A model generated the notes under the pieces. That model was not told where the DNA came from. It searched no databases and saw only the letters and a program-made list of their open reading frames with translations. The translations under genes were made by a program, and so were the position numbers. Shown here in pieces: positions 8,867 to 16,840 of a stretch of DNA of 64,000 bases; the stretch's first letter is position 1, and every line of letters begins with the position of its first letter. Origin of the DNA: Gemmatimonadota bacterium (lineage in GTDB: Bacteria > Gemmatimonadota > Gemmatimonadetes > Gemmatimonadales > GWC2-71-9). Location of the stretch: positions 310,001 to 374,000 of the forward strand of contig SHZU01000002.1 in NCBI GenBank assembly GCA_009692115.1, read 5' to 3'.

Positions 8867-9981
8867 CCCGTCCCGCCTTCGACCATCCCGCCGATCACCG
8901 GTGGGAGACCCGGTTGATCGTGGTCCTCGCTGCCGTCCTGACGGTGTTTGGTCTGGTCAGCCTGTACTCGGCGGCCACCTTCCAGGCCGGCGCGTTCCGG
9001 GAAGTCTTGAAGCAGCTCACCGCAGCCGGGGCGGGCGGGGTCGCGTTGTTGATCGCCGCGGGGATCGACTACCGCCGGTGGACCCGCGCCGCCTGGTGGC
9101 TCCTGGGACTGACGGTGGTGTTGCTGATTGCCCTGTTGATGCCGGGGGCGGCGGTCATCAACGGGTCTCGCCGGTGGATCAGCGTGGCCGGCGTCGGGTT
9201 CCAGCCCTCGGAGTTGGCCCGGTTCTCGATCGTGGTGTGGGCCGCGATGATCGCCGCGAAAAAAGGCGACACGATCGGGCAGTTCACAATGGGCGTCTTC
9301 CCGGTGCTTTTGGTCACCGGCTTCGTGGCGCTGCTGGTGCTCGCCGAACCGAATCTCTCGATCGCCACGATCATCGGGCTGCTCGGGGGCGTGGTGCTGT
9401 TCACCGCCGGCGCCCGGATCGGCCAGTTTTTGCTGGTCACGGTGGTGGCCGTCTTTTTGGCCGTGGGCTCGATCATGGCGGTCCCGTATCGGTTCACCCG
9501 GGCGAAGTGCTGGCTCGGCCTCGCCACCGATTGCGCCACCGGGACGAACTATCAGCTCGACCAAGCCACCAAGGGATTCGCGTCGGGCCGGTTGCTGGGC
9601 GCGGGGTTCGGGGAGGGACAGCTCAAGTTGGAGTATCTCCCGTACGCCACCAATGACTTCCTGTTTTCAACGATCGGAGAGGAGTGGGGATTTCTCGGCG
9701 TGCTCTTCGTCCTTGCCCTCTTCGTCCTGTTCTGCTGGCTCGGGTTCCGGATTGCCCGCACCGCACCCGATCCCTTCGGGCAGTATCTCGCCACCGGCCT
9801 CACCGCGTCGGTTGGGCTGACGGCTCTGATGCACATGGCCGTGAACGTCGGGTTGATGCCGACGACCGGCGTCACCCTTCCGTTCATGTCGGCGGGCCGG
9901 TCGAGTTTGATGGTGACCCTGGTGTCGGTCGGGGTGATCGTCAGTGTGGGGCGGATGCGGGGGCGCCTGGGCCCGCCGTGA
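8863..9981 (+). CDS. ftsW: SEDS lipid II polymerase FtsW
   Basis: A 372-residue SEDS-family protein with about ten membrane segments. With FtsI it polymerises septal glycan from lipid II. Conserved regions include SRRWI near 100 and the long periplasmic loop motif GTNYQLDQ followed by GEEWGFLG. GTG 8863 is chosen because it overlaps the murD stop like its neighbours. An upstream ATG inside murD would add 24 arginine- and proline-rich residues with no membrane character. Confidence 0.93.
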   Translation: MTRPAFDHPADHRWETRLIVVLAAVLTVFGLVSLYSAATFQAGAFREVLKQLTAAGAGGVALLIAAGIDYRRWTRAAWWLLGLTVVLLIALLMPGAAVINGSRRWISVAGVGFQPSELARFSIVVWAAMIAAKKGDTIGQFTMGVFPVLLVTGFVALLVLAEPNLSIATIIGLLGGVVLFTAGARIGQFLLVTVVAVFLAVGSIMAVPYRFTRAKCWLGLATDCATGTNYQLDQATKGFASGRLLGAGFGEGQLKLEYLPYATNDFLFSTIGEEWGFLGVLFVLALFVLFCWLGFRIARTAPDPFGQYLATGLTASVGLTALMHMAVNVGLMPTTGVTLPFMSAGRSSLMVTLVSVGVIVSVGRMRGRLGPP

Positions 9982-11078
9982 CCGCGACGAAGACCGTGAT
10001 GATCGCGGGCGGCGGAACCGGCGGCCATCTGATGCCTTCCCTGGCCATCGCCGAAGCGCTCCGGGCCCGGCACCCGGGGTGGCGGATCGTGTTGGTTGGC
10101 GCCACCCGCGGCGTGGAGGCCCGGTTGCTTCCCGAGCGGGCCTTTCCGTTCCATCTCCTGCCGTTCGAACCGATCTACCGCCAGCAGTGGTGGAAGAACC
10201 TGCGATGGCCGGCGTTGGCGGTCCGGCTGATTCGGCTGGTCGGCGAACTCCTCGACCGCGAACATCCCGACTTGGTGTTAGGCACCGGCGGCTACGCGTC
10301 GGGTCCGGTCGTCTGGGCGGCGGCTCGCCGGGGGCTCCCGACGGCGATTCTAGAGCAGGACGCATTCCCCGGCTTGGTCACCCGGTGGCTCGCCCCGCGC
10401 GTCCGGGAGGTGTATCTCGGCGCACCAGAGGCGGCGGCGGCGTTGAAGCCCGGCCCCCGCACCCGAGTGGTGTTGACCGGGAGCCCGATCGTACCGCCCT
10501 CCTTCGAGCGTCAAGCCGCGGCCCGCGCCGCGCTCCACATTACTCCCGGTCGGGCCGTCGTCGTCGTGATGGGCGGGAGCCAGGGCTCGCTCGCGATCAA
10601 TCGGATGATTGCCGAATGGCTCGGGCAGGGCGGGGCGGATCGCCTAACGCTGCTCTGGGCCGCCGGTACGGCCACCTTTCTTGACTTCCGCCATCTCCAT
10701 GCGCCCCCTCACGTGCAGGTCGTGGCGTTTCTCGATCCGGTGGCCGACGCCTACTCCGTGGCCGATCTGGTCGTCTGCCGGGCCGGGATGATGACGATCG
10801 CCGAGGTGGCCGCCTGGGGCGTGCCCAGCCTCTTGATTCCGCTCCCGACCGCGGCCGCCGACCATCAGACCAAGAACGCCGCCGCCATGGCCGGGGCCGG
10901 GGCGTCGGTCATGCTGGGCCAGACCGGGCTCGACTCGGCGATGCTCGGGCGGACCATTGCCGAGTTGCTTGGCGACCGGCCCCGCCTCAACCGAATGGCC
11001 GCCGCCGCCAGGCAGCGAGGCCGGCCCGGGGCGGTCGCGGAGATCGTCGCCGCCCTGGAACGGCTACTCGCGTCCTGA
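9978..11078 (+). CDS. murG: Lipid II synthase: UDP-GlcNAc transferase MurG
   Basis: MurG adds GlcNAc to lipid I on the cytoplasmic face of the membrane. The 366-residue GT-B enzyme has the glycine-rich loop GGGTGGHLMP (11-20) at the N-terminus and the UDP-GlcNAc site region PLPTAAADHQTKNA in the C-terminal half. GTG 9978 overlaps the ftsW stop (GTGA). Longer in-frame readings would extend into ftsW and are rejected. Confidence 0.95.
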   Translation: MTATKTVMIAGGGTGGHLMPSLAIAEALRARHPGWRIVLVGATRGVEARLLPERAFPFHLLPFEPIYRQQWWKNLRWPALAVRLIRLVGELLDREHPDLVLGTGGYASGPVVWAAARRGLPTAILEQDAFPGLVTRWLAPRVREVYLGAPEAAAALKPGPRTRVVLTGSPIVPPSFERQAAARAALHITPGRAVVVVMGGSQGSLAINRMIAEWLGQGGADRLTLLWAAGTATFLDFRHLHAPPHVQVVAFLDPVADAYSVADLVVCRAGMMTIAEVAAWGVPSLLIPLPTAAADHQTKNAAAMAGAGASVMLGQTGLDSAMLGRTIAELLGDRPRLNRMAAAARQRGRPGAVAEIVAALERLLAS

Positions 11079-11085
11079 TCCGGTC

Positions 11086-11114
11086 TTTCCCAAGCCTAGG
11101 CGCTACCTTAGATT
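11086..11114 (+). promoter_or_regulatory. Possible internal promoter ahead of murC
   Basis: The 48-nt gap between murG and murC is the first real intergenic space in the dcw run. It contains TTTCCC (11086-11091) and TAGATT (11109-11114) spaced by 17 nt. The -35 match is poor and the -10 match moderate. The gap and its higher AT content make an internal start plausible but not proven. Confidence 0.35.
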
Positions 11115-11126
11115 AGCCCATCAGGC

Positions 11127-12500
11127 ATGAACCTATTTCTTCAGTCCGATTCAGGTCCACTCCACTTCGTCGGTATTGGCGGCGCGGGGATGAGTGCGCT
11201 CGCCTTGGTGGCCCTCCGCCGCGGCGTGAAGGTGACCGGGTCGGACTCCGACATCAGCGGCGTTGGGGAAATGGTGGCCGCCGGCGCGGAGGTGCGGGCG
11301 GGCAGCGCCGTCGAGCTGATCCACCGGACTACCACCGTCATCGCCAGCGCCGCCATTCCCGCCGATCACCCCGATCTGGTTCGGGCCCGCCAGCTCGGGA
11401 TTCCAATGGTTTCGCGGAAGGACGCGCTCGCCGGCCTCATCGGCTCGGCCACCTGCGTGGCCATCGCGGGCACTCACGGAAAGACGACGACGACGGTCAT
11501 GGCCACCGAGGCGCTCGCCGCCGCCGGCCTCGACCCGACGGGATTGGCCGGTGGGCGGGTGCCCGATTGGGGTGGCAACGCCCGGCTCGGTGGGACCGAC
11601 CTCTTCGTGGTGGAAGCCGATGAATACGACCAGGCGTTCCTGACGCTCCGCCCGACCATCGCGGTGGTCAATAACGTCGAGCCCGATCATTTGGAGTGCT
11701 ACGGCTCCGTCGAGGCGATGGAGGCGGCCTACGTGACGTTTGCGGGGCGGGCCTGCCGAGTCCTGGTCGGGAATGACGGGCCGGGTTCCGACCGGGTCGC
11801 CGCCCAGCTGGAGGCGGGCTCGGTCTGGCGCTTCGGTCCCGGCGCGCCAGACCTCGGCGTCGACATTCGGCGGCAGTCCGCCGCCGGGACCGAGGCGGCG
11901 GTGAGGTTTCCCGACGGGGTCGAGATCACCGTTGAGTTGACGGTGCCCGGGGTTCACAATCTCCGGAACGCGACGGCGGCGTTAGGTGTGGTCGGGGCGC
12001 TCGGCGGCGACCGGGAACGGGCGGCGGCGGCGCTCGGACGGTTCACCGGCGTGGGCCGCCGGTTCGAACGGGTGGGCGAGGTGGGCGGCGTCACGGTGAT
12101 CGACGACTACGCCCACCATCCCACGGAACTGGTGGCCACGCTCGGGGCGGCGCGCCAGGCGTTTCCGGGCCGGCGGCTGGTGGCCGCGTTTCAGCCCCAC
12201 CTATTCAGCCGCACCGCCCTGCACAGTGACGCCATGGGCGCCGCGTTGGCAGCCGCCGATGTGGCCGTCGTCACCGACATCTACCCGGCGCGTGAAGCTC
12301 CGATCCCCGGGATTACCGGCTCCTTGGTGGCGGAGGCGGCTATTCGCCGCGGCGTTCGAGTGATCTACCAGCCAATCCGGGCGGACGTGGCCGAGACCAT
12401 CCGAGCGGTGCTCCAGCCGGGCGATGTGCTGATCACCCTTGGGGCAGGCGATATTACCCGGGTCGGCCGTGAGCTGTTGCCGGTCCTGGCATCCGGATGA
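11127..12500 (+). CDS. murC: UDP-MurNAc: L-alanine ligase
   Basis: MurC adds L-alanine to UDP-MurNAc, the first peptide step. The 457-residue ligase has FVGIGGAGMSALA (14-26), the ATP loop GTHGKTTTT (115-123), EADEYDQAF, NVEPDHLE and the C-terminal motif DDYAHHPTE, all standard for MurC. murB, which often follows or is fused to murC, is not found; ftsQ follows directly with an ATGA overlap. Confidence 0.95.
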   Translation: MNLFLQSDSGPLHFVGIGGAGMSALALVALRRGVKVTGSDSDISGVGEMVAAGAEVRAGSAVELIHRTTTVIASAAIPADHPDLVRARQLGIPMVSRKDALAGLIGSATCVAIAGTHGKTTTTVMATEALAAAGLDPTGLAGGRVPDWGGNARLGGTDLFVVEADEYDQAFLTLRPTIAVVNNVEPDHLECYGSVEAMEAAYVTFAGRACRVLVGNDGPGSDRVAAQLEAGSVWRFGPGAPDLGVDIRRQSAAGTEAAVRFPDGVEITVELTVPGVHNLRNATAALGVVGALGGDRERAAAALGRFTGVGRRFERVGEVGGVTVIDDYAHHPTELVATLGAARQAFPGRRLVAAFQPHLFSRTALHSDAMGAALAAADVAVVTDIYPAREAPIPGITGSLVAEAAIRRGVRVIYQPIRADVAETIRAVLQPGDVLITLGAGDITRVGRELLPVLASG

Positions 12501-13165
12501 GACGGTGGTGGGTGGCCGGGTCGGTGGTTTCGGTGGCCGTGCTGTGGCTCCTCGGCCCGTCGGCGCTTCGGAAGCTGGAGATCTTCCGGGTTCGGCGGGT
12601 TGAAGTGCTGGGAGCCCGGTACCTGAGTGCCGCTGAGGTGACCCGGGCGTTGGCGCTCCGCCCGGCGGCCAGCGTCTTCGACGAGACCGCACCGCTGGCG
12701 GCCCGCGCCCTGGCAATCCGCGGCGTTCGGTCCGCGGTGGTCCGGACTCGACTCCCCGGAACACTCGAAGTCGAGATCGAGGAGTTCGAGCCGGTGGCAC
12801 TCGCCCCGATCGACGGCAAGTTGACCCTAGTGGATCGACGTGGACGGTCATTACCCTTCGACCCGACTCGGGCCGGCACGGACTTGCCGGTGGCCGAGGC
12901 CGATCCGGCGGTGGCCGCCCTGATCGACCGGGTCCGGGATGCCGACCCCGGGTTTTTTGGAGCGGTCACCTTGGCCAGCCGGGAGCGAAATGTGATCGTG
13001 GTTGAAACCGCCCGCCATCGAGTGTTGTTTCGGGTTGGGGCATCGATCAAGGACATCCAGGCAGCCGGCGCGGTCATCGCGGAAGTGGTTCGCCGCCGAA
13101 TGGCGGTGACCGAGCTTGATGCTCGGTTCGAAGGTCGGGTTGTCGTGCGGGGGAGGCGGGGATGA
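12497..13165 (+). CDS. ftsQ: Cell division protein FtsQ (POTRA domain)
   Basis: A 222-residue bitopic protein: a short cytoplasmic RR start, one membrane segment (about 4-20), then a POTRA-like domain starting FRVRRVEVLGARYLSAAEV, followed by a beta-rich FtsQ domain. FtsQ links early and late divisome proteins in the periplasm. Position between murC and ftsA, ATGA overlaps at both ends and topology support the call although sequence identity in this family is low. Confidence 0.88.
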   Translation: MRRWWVAGSVVSVAVLWLLGPSALRKLEIFRVRRVEVLGARYLSAAEVTRALALRPAASVFDETAPLAARALAIRGVRSAVVRTRLPGTLEVEIEEFEPVALAPIDGKLTLVDRRGRSLPFDPTRAGTDLPVAEADPAVAALIDRVRDADPGFFGAVTLASRERNVIVVETARHRVLFRVGASIKDIQAAGAVIAEVVRRRMAVTELDARFEGRVVVRGRRG

Positions 13166-14415
13166 CCGGAACTACCCAGCGGCTGGTAGCCGCACTCGAT
13201 CTGGGGTCAACCCGGGTGATCGCGACCATCGGTGAAGTTACCGGCGACCCGCGGTCCCCCGGGGTTCGGGTCTTAGGTGTCGGCTCCGAACGGTCCACTG
13301 GGCTCCGGCGGGGCGTGGTGCGCGACATCGAAGAAACGACCCGGGCCATCGTTCGAGCCCTCAAGGACGCCCAGCTGATGGCCGGGGTGGAGGTGGGGAC
13401 CGTCTACGTCGGCATTGCCGGCGAACATGTCGCGGGCCGCCTCTCGCACGGTGTGGTGTCCGTCACCGGAAATGAAATCCGGACCGCGGACGTGGCCCGG
13501 GTCAACGAAGTGGCCGCCAACATCGCGTTCAGCCGCGATCACGAGTTGCTCCATGCGGTGCCGCAGGACTACTTGGTGGATCAGCAGGGCGGGATTGCCG
13601 ATCCGATCGGCATGATCGGTTCCCGGCTCGAAGCGCAAGTGTATTTGGTGACGGTCCTTTCGAGCGCCGTGGTCAATCTTCAGAAGTGCATCGAGAAGGC
13701 CGGCTTCCGGGTCGGAGAATTCGTCCTTGAGCCGCTGGCCGCTTCGCTGGCGGCGCTGAGCCCGGACGAGCGGGAGCTCGGCGTGGCGGTGGTCGAACTC
13801 GGGGGCGGCTCCACCAACCTCTCGGTATTCCAGAACGGGAAGATCTGCCACACCGCCTCGCTGATGTTCGCGGGCAGTCATGTCACCAACGACATCGTGC
13901 ACGGCCTGCAAGTGACCCAATCGGAAGCGGAGAAGCTCAAGGAACGGTTCGGCGCGGCCTACGAACCGCTGGTTCCCGACAGCGACACGATCGAGTTGCC
14001 CTCTGGGCCCGGTCAAGCGCCCCGGTCGGCCCATCGACGCGTCCTCGCCCATATCATGCACATGCGGCTCCAGGAGATCCTGGAACTGGCCCTCGATGAG
14101 TTGACCCGAACCGGGTTCCGCCAACGGCTGGCGGCCGGGGTGGTCCTCTCAGGCGGAGGCGCCCAGGCGGCGGGTATCGTGGAACTCGCCCGGGAAGTCT
14201 TGGCGCTCCCGGTCCGGGTGGCCGAACCAGCCAACGGGTTGAGCGGATTGGCCGATCGGATGGCCACCCCCCGGATGACGGTTTCGGCCGGACTCTTACT
14301 GTACGGCGCCAAACAAGTCTTGCAGAGTGGCGGGTTCGGGATGGCCGCGCGCCGATCGCCCGCCGTTGAAAAAATGATCGGTCCCGTCAAACGTTGGTTA
14401 CAGGATTTCTTTTAA
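13162..14415 (+). CDS. ftsA: Cell division protein FtsA (actin-like FtsZ membrane tether)
   Basis: A 417-residue actin-fold ATPase that anchors FtsZ polymers to the membrane. It begins with the phosphate-1 motif ALDLGSTRVIATIGE, has the SHMA/1C domain insertion region, a GGGSTNLSVF phosphate-2 loop near residue 210 and a C-terminal segment (VKRWLQDFF) that fits the amphipathic membrane-targeting helix. ftsZ starts 19 nt downstream. Confidence 0.95.
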   Translation: MTGTTQRLVAALDLGSTRVIATIGEVTGDPRSPGVRVLGVGSERSTGLRRGVVRDIEETTRAIVRALKDAQLMAGVEVGTVYVGIAGEHVAGRLSHGVVSVTGNEIRTADVARVNEVAANIAFSRDHELLHAVPQDYLVDQQGGIADPIGMIGSRLEAQVYLVTVLSSAVVNLQKCIEKAGFRVGEFVLEPLAASLAALSPDERELGVAVVELGGGSTNLSVFQNGKICHTASLMFAGSHVTNDIVHGLQVTQSEAEKLKERFGAAYEPLVPDSDTIELPSGPGQAPRSAHRRVLAHIMHMRLQEILELALDELTRTGFRQRLAAGVVLSGGGAQAAGIVELAREVLALPVRVAEPANGLSGLADRMATPRMTVSAGLLLYGAKQVLQSGGFGMAARRSPAVEKMIGPVKRWLQDFF

Positions 14416-14434
14416 GATCGAGAGGACAGAGGCC

Positions 14435-15592
14435 ATGACCTTCCGGATCGAAGAGCCACCGGTCCAAAATGCCCGGATGAAAGTCATCGGGGTTGGCGGT
14501 GGGGGCGGGAACGCCGTCAATCGGATGATTGAAGAGCACCTGGTCGGGGTCGAGTTCGTCTCGGTCAATACCGACGCCCAGGCGCTGGTGAGCAACCGGG
14601 CCGACGTGAAGGTCCAGATCGGCAAGAAGCTCACCCGGGGACTCGGAGCGGGCGCGCGGCCGGAGATCGGCCGCCAAGCCATCGAGGAAAACCGCGACGA
14701 GGTGCTCGAGGCCATGCAGGGCGCGGATCTCGTGTTTGTCACCTGCGGCATGGGCGGGGGCACCGGCACCGGGGCCGCTCCGATGATCGCCCAGATGGCC
14801 CGTGATATCGGGGCGCTGACGGTCGGCATCGTCACCAAGCCGTTTCTCTTCGAAGGCAAGAAACGGATGAAGCAGGCGGAGACCGGCATCATGGAAATGC
14901 GGACCCACGTCGATACCATGATCGTGGTGCCGAACGAGCGGCTGTTGGCCGTCGTCGGGAAGGGGATTCTTTTTCAGGACGCCTTGAAGAAGGCTGACGA
15001 TGTCCTGCTCCAGGCCACCCACGGCATCGCCGGGCTGATCACCGCAACGGGCATGATCAACGTCGACTTCGCCGACGTCCGGACGGTGATGCAGAACGGC
15101 GGATCGGCCCTGATGGGCACCGGGTTCGGTCACGGCGAGAACCGGGCCCTCGAGGCCGCTCAGCAGGCGATCACCAGCCCATTGCTCGACAACATTTCGA
15201 TCCACGGCGCCTCCGGCGTCTTGATTCACATTGTCGGCGGCGATCTGACCATGGACGAGGTCACCCACATGGCCGAGATCGTTCATGACGCCGTTGGCGA
15301 CGAGGCCGAGATCATCTTCGGTGCGACCATCGACCCCTCGCTCAAGGGTGAAGTCCGGGCCACGGTCATCGCCACCGGGTTCGACCGCGCGGTCACCGGC
15401 GAAGCGCCGTTCGCCGGCAGCCGCCCGCAAGCCGGCGTGTTGCCATTCCCGGCCTCGAAGCGAACGGTGGTCTCGGTCCCGTCGCATCAGCCGACGCCAC
15501 TGCCGAAACCCTCGATCCAACCGAGGGCGAGTGCGCCCCAGGACGTCCCCGATATGGAAATCCCGACATTCATCCGGCGCCAGATGGACTGA
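14435..15592 (+). CDS. ftsZ: Cell division GTPase FtsZ
   Basis: The tubulin homologue that forms the Z ring. The 385-residue protein has the N-terminal GTP-binding segment VGGGGGNAVNRM, the tubulin signature GGGTGTGA (107-114), the T7-loop region with NVDFADV, a proline-rich linker from about 325 and the conserved C-terminal peptide EIPTFIRRQMD that binds FtsA. A strong ribosome site (GAGAGGACAGAGG) precedes ATG 14435. The stop overlaps the next ATG (TGATG). Confidence 0.97.
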   Translation: MTFRIEEPPVQNARMKVIGVGGGGGNAVNRMIEEHLVGVEFVSVNTDAQALVSNRADVKVQIGKKLTRGLGAGARPEIGRQAIEENRDEVLEAMQGADLVFVTCGMGGGTGTGAAPMIAQMARDIGALTVGIVTKPFLFEGKKRMKQAETGIMEMRTHVDTMIVVPNERLLAVVGKGILFQDALKKADDVLLQATHGIAGLITATGMINVDFADVRTVMQNGGSALMGTGFGHGENRALEAAQQAITSPLLDNISIHGASGVLIHIVGGDLTMDEVTHMAEIVHDAVGDEAEIIFGATIDPSLKGEVRATVIATGFDRAVTGEAPFAGSRPQAGVLPFPASKRTVVSVPSHQPTPLPKPSIQPRASAPQDVPDMEIPTFIRRQMD

Positions 15593-16840
15593 TGCGGCGT
15601 CGGCTCGCGTTCTGGATCACGGTCACGGTCGTCATTGGGGCGGCCGTTTTTGCCTTGCGGGGGGACGGTGGGAGTCCCGTACCCCCGCCGGCCGGTGCCA
15701 AGGCGAACCTGACGACGGACTCCGACACCCTCCAGCCCGGTGAATCCCTGGGCGATGTCTTCGGCCGCCTTGGCATTGACGGCGGCGAGGTTTCCCGCCT
15801 GGTTGAGTTGTTAGGTATCGATCCGCGCCGGGTGCCGGCCGGCTTCGTGGTCCAGTTCGGTCACCTCGACTCGGCCTCCGGCGCCATGGCGATCACGGTC
15901 AGAACTCGGCCCGAGGAGGAGACGATGCTGGCCCGAGTCGGCCCCGATTGGATCGCAACTCGGCGCGCCATCCGGTGGGAAACGAGCGTTGACCGGGTCG
16001 TTGGCCACATCGAATCGTCACTGGCCGAGGCCCTGGAGCGGGCGGAGACCTCGGCGCCGGTGGCCGGAGACGCTCGGAGTCGCTTGGCGTGGGACTTGGC
16101 CGATGTGATGGCGTGGCAAGTCGACTTTACCCGCGACGTGCAGGTGCAGGACCGGTTCGCCGTGGTCGTCGAGCGCCGGATCTCGGAACGGGGGGAATCG
16201 CGGCTCGGGCCCATCCTCGCGGCCGAATTTGGAGGTCCGGAGCCGTCGGCTCACCGCCCATCGGTTCGAGACGGGGGCCGGGCGGACCGAGTACTTCGAC
16301 GGCGACGGCGTCTCTGTTCGGCGAGCGTTTCTCCGGGCGCCGGTCGAATTCCGGCGGGTGTCCTCGGGGTTCAGTCGGTCCCGGCGTCATTCCATTCTCA
16401 ATATTTGGCGCCGGCACCAGGGAGTCGACTACGCGGCGGCTTCCGGTACCCCGGTCATGGCCGCCGGTGATGGTACCGTGCGAACGGCCGGGTGGTCCGG
16501 CGGATCCGGGAAAATGATCGAGATCCTCCACCGAAACGGCATCACCATCCGGTACGCCCACCTGCGGGGCTATGCCCGTGGCATCCGGCCCGGTGGCCGG
16601 GTGACCCAAGGGTCCGTCGTTGGGTACGTTGGTTCAAGCGGTCTCGCCACCTCGGCACACCTTTACTATGAGTTTCGGCAGAACGGCGCCGCCCGCGATC
16701 CGTCTCGGGTCGAGTTGGGCACCGGCGAACCAGTTCCAGTGGCCAGCCGGGCCGCCTTTCTGGCCGAGCGAGACCGGCTCCGATCGCTGCTGTTTCCATC
16801 GAACCCGGTGTCCGCCGCGGTGGCCGCGGACCGCGACTAG
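15592..16840 (+). pseudogene. M23-family (LytM) peptidase, frameshifted by one base
   Basis: Two overlapping frames together encode one periplasmic M23 protein. The first (from ATG 15592) gives a signal anchor (about 6-23), a LysM-like region (DTLQPGESLGDVFGRLGI) and the CSD3-type linker up to ILAAEF at 16228-16230. The second frame then continues with LTAHRFE, FLRAPVEF and the M23 core HQGVDYAAASGTPV, RYAHLRG and SAHLYYEF to the TAG at 16838-16840. Removing one G from the GG at 16231-16232 restores a continuous reading (AAEFEVRSRRLTAHRFE). The usual HLH zinc motif reads HLY. As read, the first frame runs on to 16470 and lacks the catalytic domain. Sequencing error, real mutation or programmed shift are all possible. 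Confidence 0.8.
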
